Positions 27,503 to 35,708 of a stretch of DNA of 64,000 bases are shown here, in pieces. Within the stretch, counting starts at the first letter, position 1. Every line of letters starts with the position of its first letter. The stretch is from the NCBI RefSeq assembly GCF_002205675.1, contig NZ_NISK01000001.1:367054-431053 (forward strand), read 5' to 3'. The notes under the pieces are model-generated. The model had not been told where the DNA came from. It saw only the letters and a program-made list of their open reading frames with translations, and did no database searches. The DNA comes from Sphingopyxis bauzanensis. GTDB lineage: Bacteria > Pseudomonadota > Alphaproteobacteria > Sphingomonadales > Sphingomonadaceae. The position numbers and the translations under genes are program-made.

Positions 27503-28456
27503 TTGACGATCCTGCTCGTCGCGCTCGGTCTCGTGCTGCTCGCCGCGGGCGGCGAGGCGCTGGTGCGCGGCGCGGTGGGCGCGGCTCGCACACTCGGGGT
27601 GTCCCCGCTGCTTGTCGGTCTGACGCTCGTCGGCTTCGGCACTTCGATGCCCGAACTCGTCACCAGCCTGTTCGCCGCCTTCGAGCAGGCGCCGGGCATC
27701 GCCGTCGGCAACGTCGTGGGCTCGAATAGCGCCAACATCCTGCTCATCCTCGGGCTCACCGCGCTCGTCGCGCCGCTCGCCGTCAAGCCGGCCGCCTTCC
27801 GGCGCGACGGGCTGGCGCTGGTCGGCTCGACGATCGCCTGCGTCGCCGCCGTCCTCGTCGGCTTCCTCGACCGCTGGCTCGGCATCGCATTCGTCGCGCT
27901 GCTCGTCGGCTACATCGCTTGGGCCTACCGGAGCGAGCGGCGGCAACCCGACGCAGAGACCGAGATGCACGAGCACGTTGCGGCTGACGCGCCGGTGGGG
28001 CCCAAGTCTGTCCTGTTGTCGGTCGGCCTCGCGCTCGTCGGCATCGCGGTCACCGTCATCGGCGCGCGCATCCTCGTCGGCGCGGCGATCGATCTCGCCG
28101 CCGGCTTTGGCGTCAGCGACACGGTGGTCGGCCTGACCGTGGTCGCGATTGGCACTTCGCTCCCCGAACTCGTTGCGTGCGTGGTCGCCGCGCTCCGCCG
28201 CCACCCGGACGTGGCGCTTGGCAACATCGTCGGCTCCAACATCTACAACGTGCTCGGCATCCTCGGGCTCACCGCGGTGGTGCATCCGATCCCGGTCCCG
28301 CCGGAGATCGCTCACTTCGACGTCTGGGTGCTCGTCGGCGCCACTGCGCTCCTCGCGCTCTTCCTGCGCTCCGGCTGGACGCTGAAGCGCTGGGAGGGCG
28401 GCGTCTTCGTCGCGCTCTACGCCGGTTATGTCGGCTGGCTCGTCGCTACCGCCTGA
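27503..28456 (+). CDS. Calcium/sodium antiporter of the CaCA superfamily (first copy)
   Basis: 317 residues. The TTG start at 27503 is chosen because the resulting MTILLVALGLVLLAAGGEAL aligns end to end with the second copy at 45868, and GGGAG lies upstream. Two inverted halves each carry the alpha-repeat: GFGTSMPELVTSLFAA (~45) with NVVGSNSANILLILG, and AIGTSLPELVACVVAA (~215) with NIVGSNIYNVLGILG. About ten spans. It exchanges Ca2+ for Na+ or H+ across the inner membrane. Very high GC compared with the copy at 45868, suggesting a different history. Confidence 0.9.
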   Translation: MTILLVALGLVLLAAGGEALVRGAVGAARTLGVSPLLVGLTLVGFGTSMPELVTSLFAAFEQAPGIAVGNVVGSNSANILLILGLTALVAPLAVKPAAFRRDGLALVGSTIACVAAVLVGFLDRWLGIAFVALLVGYIAWAYRSERRQPDAETEMHEHVAADAPVGPKSVLLSVGLALVGIAVTVIGARILVGAAIDLAAGFGVSDTVVGLTVVAIGTSLPELVACVVAALRRHPDVALGNIVGSNIYNVLGILGLTAVVHPIPVPPEIAHFDVWVLVGATALLALFLRSGWTLKRWEGGVFVALYAGYVGWLVATA

Positions 28457-28471
28457 TGGAGAAGATGCCTG

Positions 28472-28564
28472 ATGATCCGCAAGCTACCCGCCGAGGCCCT
28501 GCCGGGCGTTGCATTACTGGCCTCGGCGCTCGCGGCGATCGCCAAGCTGACGGTTTTGAGCTAA
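28472..28564 (+). CDS. Possible 30-residue hydrophobic peptide
   Basis: Reads MIRKLPAEALPGVALLASAL and ends AKLTVLS: a positively charged start and one membrane segment. It lies 16 bases after the antiporter gene. It could be a small membrane peptide or the truncated front of a transporter (NhaA proteins begin similarly). Only weak ribosome site. Low confidence. Confidence 0.3.
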   Translation: MIRKLPAEALPGVALLASALAAIAKLTVLS

Positions 28565-28595
28565 CCTTAGCGCACCGACGACTAGGATTGAGACC

Positions 28596-29006
28596 ATGAA
28601 GATCACGACGGAAGCACTCATCGATTCACCGATCGAGACCGTCTGGCGGGCCTTCAACGATCCCGCCGACATCGTGCAGTGGGACGCATCCGACGACTGG
28701 CGCACCACCTGGGCGTCGAACGACTTGCAGGTCGGCGGTCTGCTAAAGCTCCGCATCGAGCCCAGACACGACGGCACGAGTTTTGACTTCGCCGCAACCT
28801 ACACCAGGCTCGAGCCGATGCGGGTGATCGAGTGGCGGACGGATGACGACCGCCATGTGCGTGTCGAGTTCGCAGAGACCGAGGCGGGCGTCGTCGTCCA
28901 TCAAACGTTCGATGCCGAACCAACCCCATCCGTGGACGAGCAGCGCCAGGACTGGCAAGGCGTTCTCGACAACTTCGCTCGGCACGTCACCGCGATTGCT
29001 GGTTGA
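28596..29006 (+). CDS. SRPBCC/AHSA1-like (START-fold) protein
   Basis: 136 residues. Begins MKITTEALIDSPIETVWRAF, followed by DPADIVQWDA and a GGLLKLRIEP segment; ends with the helix QDWQGVLDNFARHVTAI, all typical of Aha1-like SRPBCC proteins that bind small hydrophobic ligands. Normal length for the family. Function in the cell is not predictable from sequence. Confidence 0.85.
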   Translation: MKITTEALIDSPIETVWRAFNDPADIVQWDASDDWRTTWASNDLQVGGLLKLRIEPRHDGTSFDFAATYTRLEPMRVIEWRTDDDRHVRVEFAETEAGVVVHQTFDAEPTPSVDEQRQDWQGVLDNFARHVTAIAG

Positions 29007-29112
29007 CGGCAAGCCTACGTTGCACGCGGGGGGTCTCTGGCGGGTGTAGGGCGGCTTTACCGCGTCGTGATCCGAAAGCCGCCGTACCGCTCCACCCTCC
29101 TGCGGCGTCCGT

Positions 29113-29226
29113 TGTCGCAGAACTCCTAAGTTTTGCGACAAAATCGCCGGCGTTGAATTTTCAGGGGAATTTCTGTCGCAAAAGTCACGTGCAAAAGTCA
29201 AAGTTTCGCGACAGACATTTGCGACA
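29113..29226. repeat. Cluster of TTTGCGACA/TGTCGCAAA repeats resembling a serine-resolvase res site
   Basis: Copies: TGTCGCA at 29113, TTTTGCGACA at 29131-29140, TGTCGCAAAA at 29174-29183 (a perfect inverted pair with the previous copy), TTTCGCGACA at 29204-29213 and TTTGCGACA at 29218-29226. Three dyad-like groups within ~115 bp is the layout of Tn3-family res sites. No resolvase gene is nearby, so this may be a remnant of a transposon or a site for an unrelated regulator. Confidence 0.5.
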
Positions 29227-29291
29227 CTTCGCGGCCCGGATTCCGGGCCGCTGCGAACGTGGTGCAGGCTTTAGGATTACTGCGACAACGC

Positions 29292-29630
29292 CTACGCAGT
29301 TTGTCGGGTATCGGCTTCAAGATAACCAGCCAAGCCGTTCAGCAGCGCGTTCCACCCGTGCTTACGGCCTTCGACTCCGTCGCTTGGAGCGATCACACAC
29401 ATCTGTTCAGTGTAAGTAAGTCGTGTTCCGCCATTCTCGTCTCGAAACAAGATTGTGGCCAGCGAGACGGTATGGACGCGCCCGTTCACCGCCATCGAAT
29501 AGGCCAGTACGATGCGTTCTCCTTCCTTGATCTCAAAATAGCGACCCTCGCTGTTGTGCTCGCCCATTGAATTGCGAAACCCGCTCCGCTCGACACGGAG
29601 CTGCTCGCGCTGGGCGCGCTAATTGAGGTC
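29292..29630 (-). pseudogene. SRPBCC/AHSA1-like gene lacking its N-terminal half
   Basis: The minus strand encodes the C-terminal part of an Aha1-like protein: EHNSEGRYFEIKEGERIVLA, then a RLTYTEQM strand and a HGWNALLNGLAGYLE final helix. Upstream, the related reading RVERSGFRNSMGEH runs back only ~25 codons to an in-frame TAG near 29630, where the front half should be. An ATG at 29567 could give a 91-residue product, but it would not make a complete fold. Confidence 0.6.
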
Positions 29631-29701
29631 GAAGCCGTTGCCAAGCGACCATGACCGCAAAAGCCGCTGGCCATTTGCTGCCGCAAATATACAATGGGGG
29701 C

Positions 29702-30601
29702 ATGCGATTTCGTCAGATTGAAGTTTTTCACGCCGTTTATATGCATGGTTCGATCAGTGCAGCGGCGCGGGCGCTGGGCGTGTCCCAACCCTCAGTTTCC
29801 AAAACCTTGCGACATGCCGAGGATAGTCTAGGGTGTTCACTGTTCCAACTTGTCCGGGGGCGGCTGGTGGCAACCGACGAGGCTCATGCGCTGATCCGTG
29901 AAGCTGGCGATATCTTTGACCGTCTGGCGTCACTGCAGCAGACCGCGCGCAATCTTTCGCAAACGGGAGGGGGGCATATCCGCCTAGGTACCGTACCCAG
30001 TCTCGCGCTCGACGTCCTGCCGCAGGCGATGGCACAATTTCGACGCGACTGGCCTCGCGTGACCTTTGAGGTGCATACCTATCATCATGACGATCTGGTA
30101 CGGTCGCTGATCGAACGCGAAACCGACGTTGCGATTGCCTATACCCCGCCGCCCCACCCCCGGCTGACCAGTGCTCCGCTGGCAGAAGGCGAGCTCGTCG
30201 TTTTCGCCCCTGCCAATACGTTCGGCAATGTGGATGGCCGGCTACCGCTCGAACGGCTTGCAGACCGCGATCTGATCGGAGTTGCGGCAACGGGACCGAT
30301 CGGGGACGTGCTCACCCGGGCCGTGCAAAGCGGTGGCATTACTTACCGCGAAGCCGTGTCGGTGCAGACCTTCTTTATCGCGGCTAGGCTTGCGCAGCTC
30401 GAAGGTGGGGTCACTGTCATCGATGAATTTACCGCGCGCGCATCGCAGACGCGCGATTTTACCTGGTTTCGAAGCGATCCTGCCCTCGATTTCACCGTCT
30501 CGTGGGTCACGCTGGAAGATCGCCCGCCCTCAAAAATCGTGGGACAATTTCTTCGAACATTTGGCGATGTTCTCGAGGCGGTGCGTGCCGTCACATCATA
30601 G
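29702..30601 (+). CDS. LysR-family transcriptional regulator of the D-amino-acid cluster
   Basis: 299 residues from the ATG at 29702. HTH in residues ~17-40 (GSISAAARALGVSQPSVSKT), then a LysR substrate-binding domain. The two genes downstream on the same strand encode a D-amino-acid dehydrogenase and a dicarboxylate/amino-acid symporter, so it probably controls their use of an amino acid. About 120 bp separate it from the dehydrogenase. Confidence 0.88.
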   Translation: MRFRQIEVFHAVYMHGSISAAARALGVSQPSVSKTLRHAEDSLGCSLFQLVRGRLVATDEAHALIREAGDIFDRLASLQQTARNLSQTGGGHIRLGTVPSLALDVLPQAMAQFRRDWPRVTFEVHTYHHDDLVRSLIERETDVAIAYTPPPHPRLTSAPLAEGELVVFAPANTFGNVDGRLPLERLADRDLIGVAATGPIGDVLTRAVQSGGITYREAVSVQTFFIAARLAQLEGGVTVIDEFTARASQTRDFTWFRSDPALDFTVSWVTLEDRPPSKIVGQFLRTFGDVLEAVRAVTS

Positions 30602-30719
30602 CTTGAGGCTATGTCTGTAACAAAGGTTGCTGGTTTGCGACCGTCCGGGTTTCGATCATGTTTTTGGGAAAGGTGCGCCGCTGAGCCAGCGGCCGGTTTT
30701 CTGGAGACGGACTCGATAG

Positions 30720-31973
30720 ATGCACGTGGAATTTCGCCTTGACGAATCCTTGGCGACGACCCGGCGGGAAGTCATCGTGATCGGTGCAGGGGTGGTCGGT
30801 ATGGCCACCGCGCTGACGCTGGTCGATCGGGGACATCGCGTAACGGTTATCGACTCCGCTACCGAGCCTGGTCGCGGAACGTCTTTCGCCAACGGGGCGC
30901 AGCTAAGCTATGCCTATACGGACGCATTGGCGAGCCCGTCGACGCTCGCGCAGTTTCCAGGATTGCTGCTTTCGCGCAACCCGGCCTTTCGCTTCTCGCC
31001 GCGGCTCGATCTTGATTTCATGCGCTGGACTCTCGCTTTCCTGCGAAACGGCAGCGCCGACCGTTTTCGTCGCAATACGCTCGAGGGGTTGGCCCTCGCG
31101 GCCCAGTCACGTCGTGCGCTTCATGCGCTTGTGCATCGCCATGCCATCGACTTTTCGCATGACACACCGGGCAAGATCATCATCTATCGATCGACAAAGG
31201 GCTTCTCAGCAGCGCAAACGCTGGTCGCAGACAAGATGGCGGCTGGTGCCGAACAGACCATCCTCGATGCCGACCGCGCAGTCGCTATCGAACCGGCGCT
31301 CGAATCGATCCGTTCCTCGATCGTCGGGGCGATTCACACCGCAGGTGAGGAGGTCGGCGATCCCCATCGCTTCTGTACGGGGGCGCAGGCGGCGCTGGCG
31401 CGGGGCGGCGGCTTTGCCAGCCTCTATGATACCGTCATCGACCGGATTGACGCGTGCGGGCGCCGCCCAGCGGTGCTGATTGCCGGGGGGCAGCGGATCG
31501 AGGCCGATCAGGTCGTTCTTTGCGCTGGCATGGCGTCGGTGGGCCTCGCGCAAGGCGTGGGCGTCCGCTTGCCGGTCATGCCGATGAAAGGCTATTCGAT
31601 CACGGCACGGCTGGGTGAAGAGGCGCCGCGTGTGAGCATTACAGATTCGGCCAATCGCGTCGTTTTCGCGCGGCTCGGCGACAAGATGCGAATCGCCGGC
31701 CTTGCCGACCTCGGTCGCCGTGACACCGCGATCGAGCCATCGCGCCTTGCTGCGCTTGTGAGCAGCGCGCGCGCCGCGCTGCCGGGCGCTGCGGACTATG
31801 ACCGGATCGACTCAAACTGGACGGGTTTGCGGCCGATGACGCCCGACTCGCTTCCTATCACCCGTCCTATCGCGCCCGGAGTGATTGCCAACACGGGACA
31901 TGGGGCGCTCGGCTGGACTTACGCCGCGGGTTCCGCCGAGCGCGTTGCCGCCATCATTGAAACCGGAAGTTGA
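30720..31973 (+). CDS. FAD-dependent D-amino-acid dehydrogenase (DadA-like)
   Basis: 417 residues. Dinucleotide-binding motif VIVIGAGVVGMATALTLVDR at residues ~18-37 with the acidic residue ~20 later (TVIDSA); ends with the FAD-contacting GHGALGWTYAAGSAERVA. Matches the DadA/glycine-oxidase type of membrane-associated dehydrogenases that oxidise D-amino acids to 2-oxo acids, passing electrons to quinones. Only ~26% of the window's open context separates it from a symporter gene, so substrate uptake and oxidation are probably one pathway. Exact substrate unknown. Confidence 0.85.
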   Translation: MHVEFRLDESLATTRREVIVIGAGVVGMATALTLVDRGHRVTVIDSATEPGRGTSFANGAQLSYAYTDALASPSTLAQFPGLLLSRNPAFRFSPRLDLDFMRWTLAFLRNGSADRFRRNTLEGLALAAQSRRALHALVHRHAIDFSHDTPGKIIIYRSTKGFSAAQTLVADKMAAGAEQTILDADRAVAIEPALESIRSSIVGAIHTAGEEVGDPHRFCTGAQAALARGGGFASLYDTVIDRIDACGRRPAVLIAGGQRIEADQVVLCAGMASVGLAQGVGVRLPVMPMKGYSITARLGEEAPRVSITDSANRVVFARLGDKMRIAGLADLGRRDTAIEPSRLAALVSSARAALPGAADYDRIDSNWTGLRPMTPDSLPITRPIAPGVIANTGHGALGWTYAAGSAERVAAIIETGS

Positions 31974-32125
31974 ACAGCGATGGAGCGAAACGAATAAGAA
32001 CGGCCGGATAAGGGCGCCGACCCGCCGTTTCGATCAATCCACCGGCGTGGGAACGGCGGGGCCTCGGAACAGAATATGACAAAAGGTCGTCCAGCGAGAC
32101 GACGAAGGGAGCGGGTTGCAAAAAG

Positions 32126-33436
32126 ATGGAACAGATCAAGGAAACTTCACAACCGGCGCCCCGGTCGACACGTGCGTCGTCCGGGATACTGACCCGTTGG
32201 TGGTTTGGTGTCGCGCTGTGGAAGCGTATCCTGGCCGCGCTCGTACTCGGCGCGTTGCTGGGGTTCGTCTGGGGGGAAGGGGCGACCTCGATTGCGTGGG
32301 TTGGCGAACTGTTCGTGCGGTTGATCCGCATGCTGGTGATCCCGCTGGTCTTTTTGACGATCGCCTCGGGTGTCGCGGCGCTGGCTGATCCCAAGCGGTT
32401 GGGCAGCATTGGTGTGAAGACGCTCGGCATGTATGTTCTTACCACCGCGCTCGCAGTGACGACCGGCCTTGTGGTCGCGACCCTCATCGCGCCGGGGGCA
32501 GGAGCGAGCTTTGCTGGCGCGGTGCCGCGGGCGGTAGCCGAGCCGCAGGACACGGCCCGCATGTTCATGGAGATCGTGCCCGACAATCCGATCGGTGCGA
32601 TGGCGAACGGCGCGACGCTATCGGTGATTTTCTTCGCCGTCCTTGTCGGCGCCGGGGTCATCGCCGCGGGCAAGGAGGCCGAGCCGGTGCGCCGCCTGCT
32701 GGCGAGCGCCGCCGAAGTGATGCTGCGTATCGTCGGTTTCGTCATGGAAACCGCACCTTTCGGTGTATTCGCACTGATCGCGGTCGTCATGGGTACCACC
32801 GGTCCGGCAAGTTTTCTTGCCGTGCTCAAGCTCGGGCTATGCGTCATCGTGGGATCGGCGATCGTCACGCTGGTCATCCATGGCGGCATCGTGGTGCGGC
32901 TGCTTGCCTGGTTGCCGCCGCTTCCTTTCTTTCGCGGTATTGCCGACGCGATCATGGTCGGCTTTTCGACCTCGTCGTCGAGCGCGACGTTGCCCGTCGC
33001 GATCCGCGTCGCCGAGCGCAACTTGGGCGTTTCGCCCCCCGTCGCCTCGACGGTGCTGCCGCTGGGCGCCACTATCGGAATGGACGGCGCCGCCATGTAT
33101 GTCGCCATGCTCACCCTGTTCGCTGCGCAGGCTTTCGGGGTCGATCTGAGCTTCGCCGATTATCTGGTGATCGCCGGGACGACGACGATCGTCGCGATGG
33201 GGGTCGCTCCGGTCCCTTCGGGGTCACTCTTCGTGCTCGCCGCGGTGCTTCATGCGATCGGCATCACGCCCGCGCAGACGGCGATCGTCGTCGGCTTCAT
33301 CCTGCCGTTCGATCGCATCCTCGACATGATCCGTACCATTCCCAACGTCACGTCCGACCTGTCTATCGCTGTCGCTGTCGCGCGCTGGGAAAAAGAGATG
33401 GACGTGCGCGAATATCTCTCCGCCAACGACGAATGA
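32126..33436 (+). CDS. Dicarboxylate/amino acid:cation symporter (DAACS family)
   Basis: 436 residues, eight spans plus re-entrant loops. The serine-rich HP1 loop is visible as GFSTSSSSATLPVAIRVAER (~285), and PLGATIGMDGAAMYVA (~315) forms the TM7 cation-binding region. Family members (GltP, DctA) import glutamate, aspartate or C4-dicarboxylates with Na+ or H+. Downstream of the D-amino-acid dehydrogenase, it may bring in the D-substrate. Confidence 0.92.
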   Translation: MEQIKETSQPAPRSTRASSGILTRWWFGVALWKRILAALVLGALLGFVWGEGATSIAWVGELFVRLIRMLVIPLVFLTIASGVAALADPKRLGSIGVKTLGMYVLTTALAVTTGLVVATLIAPGAGASFAGAVPRAVAEPQDTARMFMEIVPDNPIGAMANGATLSVIFFAVLVGAGVIAAGKEAEPVRRLLASAAEVMLRIVGFVMETAPFGVFALIAVVMGTTGPASFLAVLKLGLCVIVGSAIVTLVIHGGIVVRLLAWLPPLPFFRGIADAIMVGFSTSSSSATLPVAIRVAERNLGVSPPVASTVLPLGATIGMDGAAMYVAMLTLFAAQAFGVDLSFADYLVIAGTTTIVAMGVAPVPSGSLFVLAAVLHAIGITPAQTAIVVGFILPFDRILDMIRTIPNVTSDLSIAVAVARWEKEMDVREYLSANDE

Positions 33437-33476
33437 GTTTGCTATGCTCTTGCGCCGCTCGATCGCCGCCGCCGAG

Positions 33477-33656
33477 CTAGTCACCTGAATCTGAAGTTCG
33501 GCTCATTGTTTTTTGGCAGAAGCGTTTAACGGCGGCGAGTATTTCGTCGGCTGATTTGACCCATTTGTAGGGTTTGGGATTTTCGTTGTGAGCGGCGATG
33601 AAGGCGGTGATATCGGCCTCGAGTTCCGCCGTGGATCGGTGGACGCCGCGTTGCAG
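33477..33656 (-). pseudogene. C-terminal fragment of an IS630-family transposase
   Basis: Minus-strand frame with GVHRSTAELEADITAFIAAH, NENPKPYKWVKSADEILAAV and a short tail to the stop at 33477. This is the tail of IS630-type transposases, including the region after the last catalytic Glu. The upstream catalytic core is missing; the fragment meets the IS5 remnant near 33657. Confidence 0.8.
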
Positions 33657-34321
33657 CTGCTTGAGCGGCATCATCTTCGTCAATCGCAATGGGCTGAGGT
33701 GGCGAGATGCGCCGAGAGAATATGGCCCGGCAAAGACGCTCTACAATCGCTGGAAGCGGTGGAGCGACAAGGGCATCTTCATCCGGATGATGGAAGGCCT
33801 GGCGACACCTCAGGCTCCCGATCGCAAGACGATCATGATCGACGCGACTTATTTGAAGGCCCACCGCACGGCGTCGAGCCTTGGAGTAAAAAAGGGGGCC
33901 GGGACGCCTGATCGGCCGCACGAAGGCCGGTATGAACACCAAGCTTCATGCCGTAACCGATGCAAATGTCCGCCCGATCAGCTTCTTCATGACCGCCAGG
34001 CAGGTCAGCGATTACACCGGCGCAGCTGCTTTGCTCGACAGTCTGCCCAAAGCGCAATGGATGCTCGCCGACCGGGGCTATGATGCCGACTGGTTCCGCG
34101 ATGCCTTGCAGAAAAAGGGCATCACGCCCTGCATCCCGGGCCGGAAAATACGGAACAAGACCGTAAAATACGACAAGCGTAGTTACAAACGCCGCAATCG
34201 CATCGAGATCATGTTCGGCCGCCTCAAGGACTGGCGGCGCGTCGCCACACGCTACGATCGGTGCCCGAAGGCCTTCTTCTCCGCCATAGCCCTCGCCGCA
34301 ACCGTCATCTTCTGGCTCTGA
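33657..34321 (+). pseudogene. IS5-family (IS427-like) transposase lacking its N terminus
   Basis: First frame: LSGIIFVNRNGLRWRDAPRE, GPAKTLYNRW, IDATYLKAHRTASSLGVKKG; it then continues in a second frame GRTKAGMNTKLHAVTDA, LADRGYDADWFRDAL (catalytic D) and RRNRIEIMFGRLKDWRR (catalytic E). The frame change falls at an A6G5 run (33888-33898), where related IS427-group elements use programmed frameshifting. About 45 residues are missing at the front, replaced by the IS630 tail, so the copy should be dead. Confidence 0.82.
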
Positions 34322-34472
34322 TCAATGAGTCCTGACCCTAGGCCAGGAGCAGGAGGATCGTCTCAAGGTGCGGCAACGACTGGCCGCTCAGGATGCGATT
34401 CTCGAAATAAATGCCAGTGCCGAGCACGCGATAAACGCGTCCGGTCAAAGCGTAGGCTAGGCTATAAACCGA
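34322..34472. other. Post-IS5 segment with a possible gene scrap
   Basis: Begins with TGAGTCCTGACCCTAG, probably the IS5 right end. On the minus strand 34340-34440 reads VYRVLGTGIYFENRILSGQS and continues open, with coding character but no start or stop context. Unassigned fragment. Confidence 0.25.
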
Positions 34473-34820
34473 ATGATCAAGGCGGGAAGTTCCGGTAATC
34501 AGCTAAATCTCTGGACCGGTCAAAAGCGCCATACTTGGGCTAATATTTACGCGCACAATGGACGCATTGGTTTTGAGGCCAGTATCCCTCCACTGCACTG
34601 GCATCGGCAGTGGGGTGTTGAAGTTTCCCGCGTGTTCCCCGCCATCATCACGAGCGCGCTAATAGGTCAGCCCCTATGTAAGCTCATCGAACATCCATTT
34701 TTGCAAGGATCGACCGAAATCACGGATGCGGAAAATGATTTTGGAATTCAAACCATCATTTCCGTATCGGACCCTGTTCGCGCGATCAAGTGGGAGGATT
34801 TGATTGCAGCTGCGCCATAA
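34473..34820 (+). CDS. Hypothetical 115-aa protein
   Basis: Soluble, with no motif recognised, lower GC than its neighbours, and it ends VSDPVRAIKWEDLIAAAP. No strong ribosome site. It lies in a recombination-scarred interval between IS remnants and may be a foreign gene or a fragment. Confidence 0.35.
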   Translation: MIKAGSSGNQLNLWTGQKRHTWANIYAHNGRIGFEASIPPLHWHRQWGVEVSRVFPAIITSALIGQPLCKLIEHPFLQGSTEITDAENDFGIQTIISVSDPVRAIKWEDLIAAAP

Positions 34821-34821
34821 T

Positions 34822-34880
34822 CGGGAGTTCGGGACGAAACCGGTTTATGTCAATCATATCCAGATGTCCGGACTGAACAC
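34822..34880 (+). pseudogene. Possible tail of an IS481-type transposase
   Basis: The reading VYVNHIQMSGLNT resembles the conserved end of the IS481 transposase at 16025 (IVNPIHQMPGLNT). Only ~18 residues are present, so this is a weak match. It abuts the 3' end of the gene at 34935, as another IS481 copy lies near the related fragment at 13663. Confidence 0.25.
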
Positions 34881-34934
34881 ATGTCATACTCGGATCGAAC
34901 ATTGCCGAAGCTGGATCTTCCTCGTGAGGAGTGG

Positions 34935-35708
34935 TCACCGAGACAGATCGCCCGCTCCGACGATGACGGACAACAGATGGCTTGTAAGCGCAGCCGCGCT
35001 CCTTCGATAGGCGATCTCTCCCCAATCATCCCAACGGTGCACCCGCTCGGCGAGCCAGGCGAAGAGGTCATCGCGCGATCTTGCACCGGCGAAGGATTGC
35101 GACCAGACGATATTGCGCGTCGGCATCCGAGCGCCAACCGTAAGCCCGGTCAACGTCACCAGGTATCGCCTTCCCAGATTTTCGCGCGCAAACAGATGGC
35201 GACGAAACCCAACCTGCTGCTCAAAGGTCATCAGCGCCCGCTCTCGTGCCTCGGCGTCGAGCCCCTTGTTCGCACTGACCGCCGCCACAACCGCCGACAT
35301 TGGCAAACGCTCGAATCCCGGCTCGCGCGTGGCCCGCAGCATCATGAGGACCGACTTCCCCAATGAGCTCAGCCCCCCATCGAAGACGTTCCTCCCCTCC
35401 GATGTCTCGACCATACCGATGCTGGCGAGCCAGCACTGATAGAATCGCCAGAACATCATGTCCCCGCCGAAAACATCGTGGTTGCTCTCCGTGCCAAACC
35501 AGCTCGCGTTGATCGCGGTCATGACCCTCAGCATCAGTTCATGCTGTTCAGGTGCGAAGTGGACCGGGGGGAAGCCAAGTTCTCCTTCCCAGAAGGCGTC
35601 CCTGACGCTCGACCAATGGCGTCCCGCTGCATCCTCGTAGCCGCGCGGATTGGCTCGAAGCCACCAACCCCACGGGAGGTCGCCGGCGTGGCGATCAAAG
35701 TCGGCCAC
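34935..35708 (-). CDS. Uncharacterised 257-aa protein, coupled to the upstream gene
   Basis: The GTG start at 35708 has GGAGG five bases upstream and lies inside the last codons of the preceding gene (stop at 35695), a 14-base overlap indicating translational coupling. The protein is aromatic-rich (DLPWGWWLRANPRGYEDAAG; MMFWRFYQCWLASIGMVET), soluble and helical at the C terminus. A near-identical C-terminal stub exists at 13663-13757, so the family was present at least twice on this DNA. No function assigned. Confidence 0.65.
   Translation of the reverse strand: MADFDRHAGDLPWGWWLRANPRGYEDAAGRHWSSVRDAFWEGELGFPPVHFAPEQHELMLRVMTAINASWFGTESNHDVFGGDMMFWRFYQCWLASIGMVETSEGRNVFDGGLSSLGKSVLMMLRATREPGFERLPMSAVVAAVSANKGLDAEARERALMTFEQQVGFRRHLFARENLGRRYLVTLTGLTVGARMPTRNIVWSQSFAGARSRDDLFAWLAERVHRWDDWGEIAYRRSAAALTSHLLSVIVGAGDLSR

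Noticed and set aside
27290-28315. 341-aa Asp/Arg-rich open frame on the minus strand
   Set aside because: Antisense of the CaCA antiporter gene.
31954-33114. 386-aa open frame on the minus strand
   Set aside because: Antisense of the DAACS symporter; no start signal.
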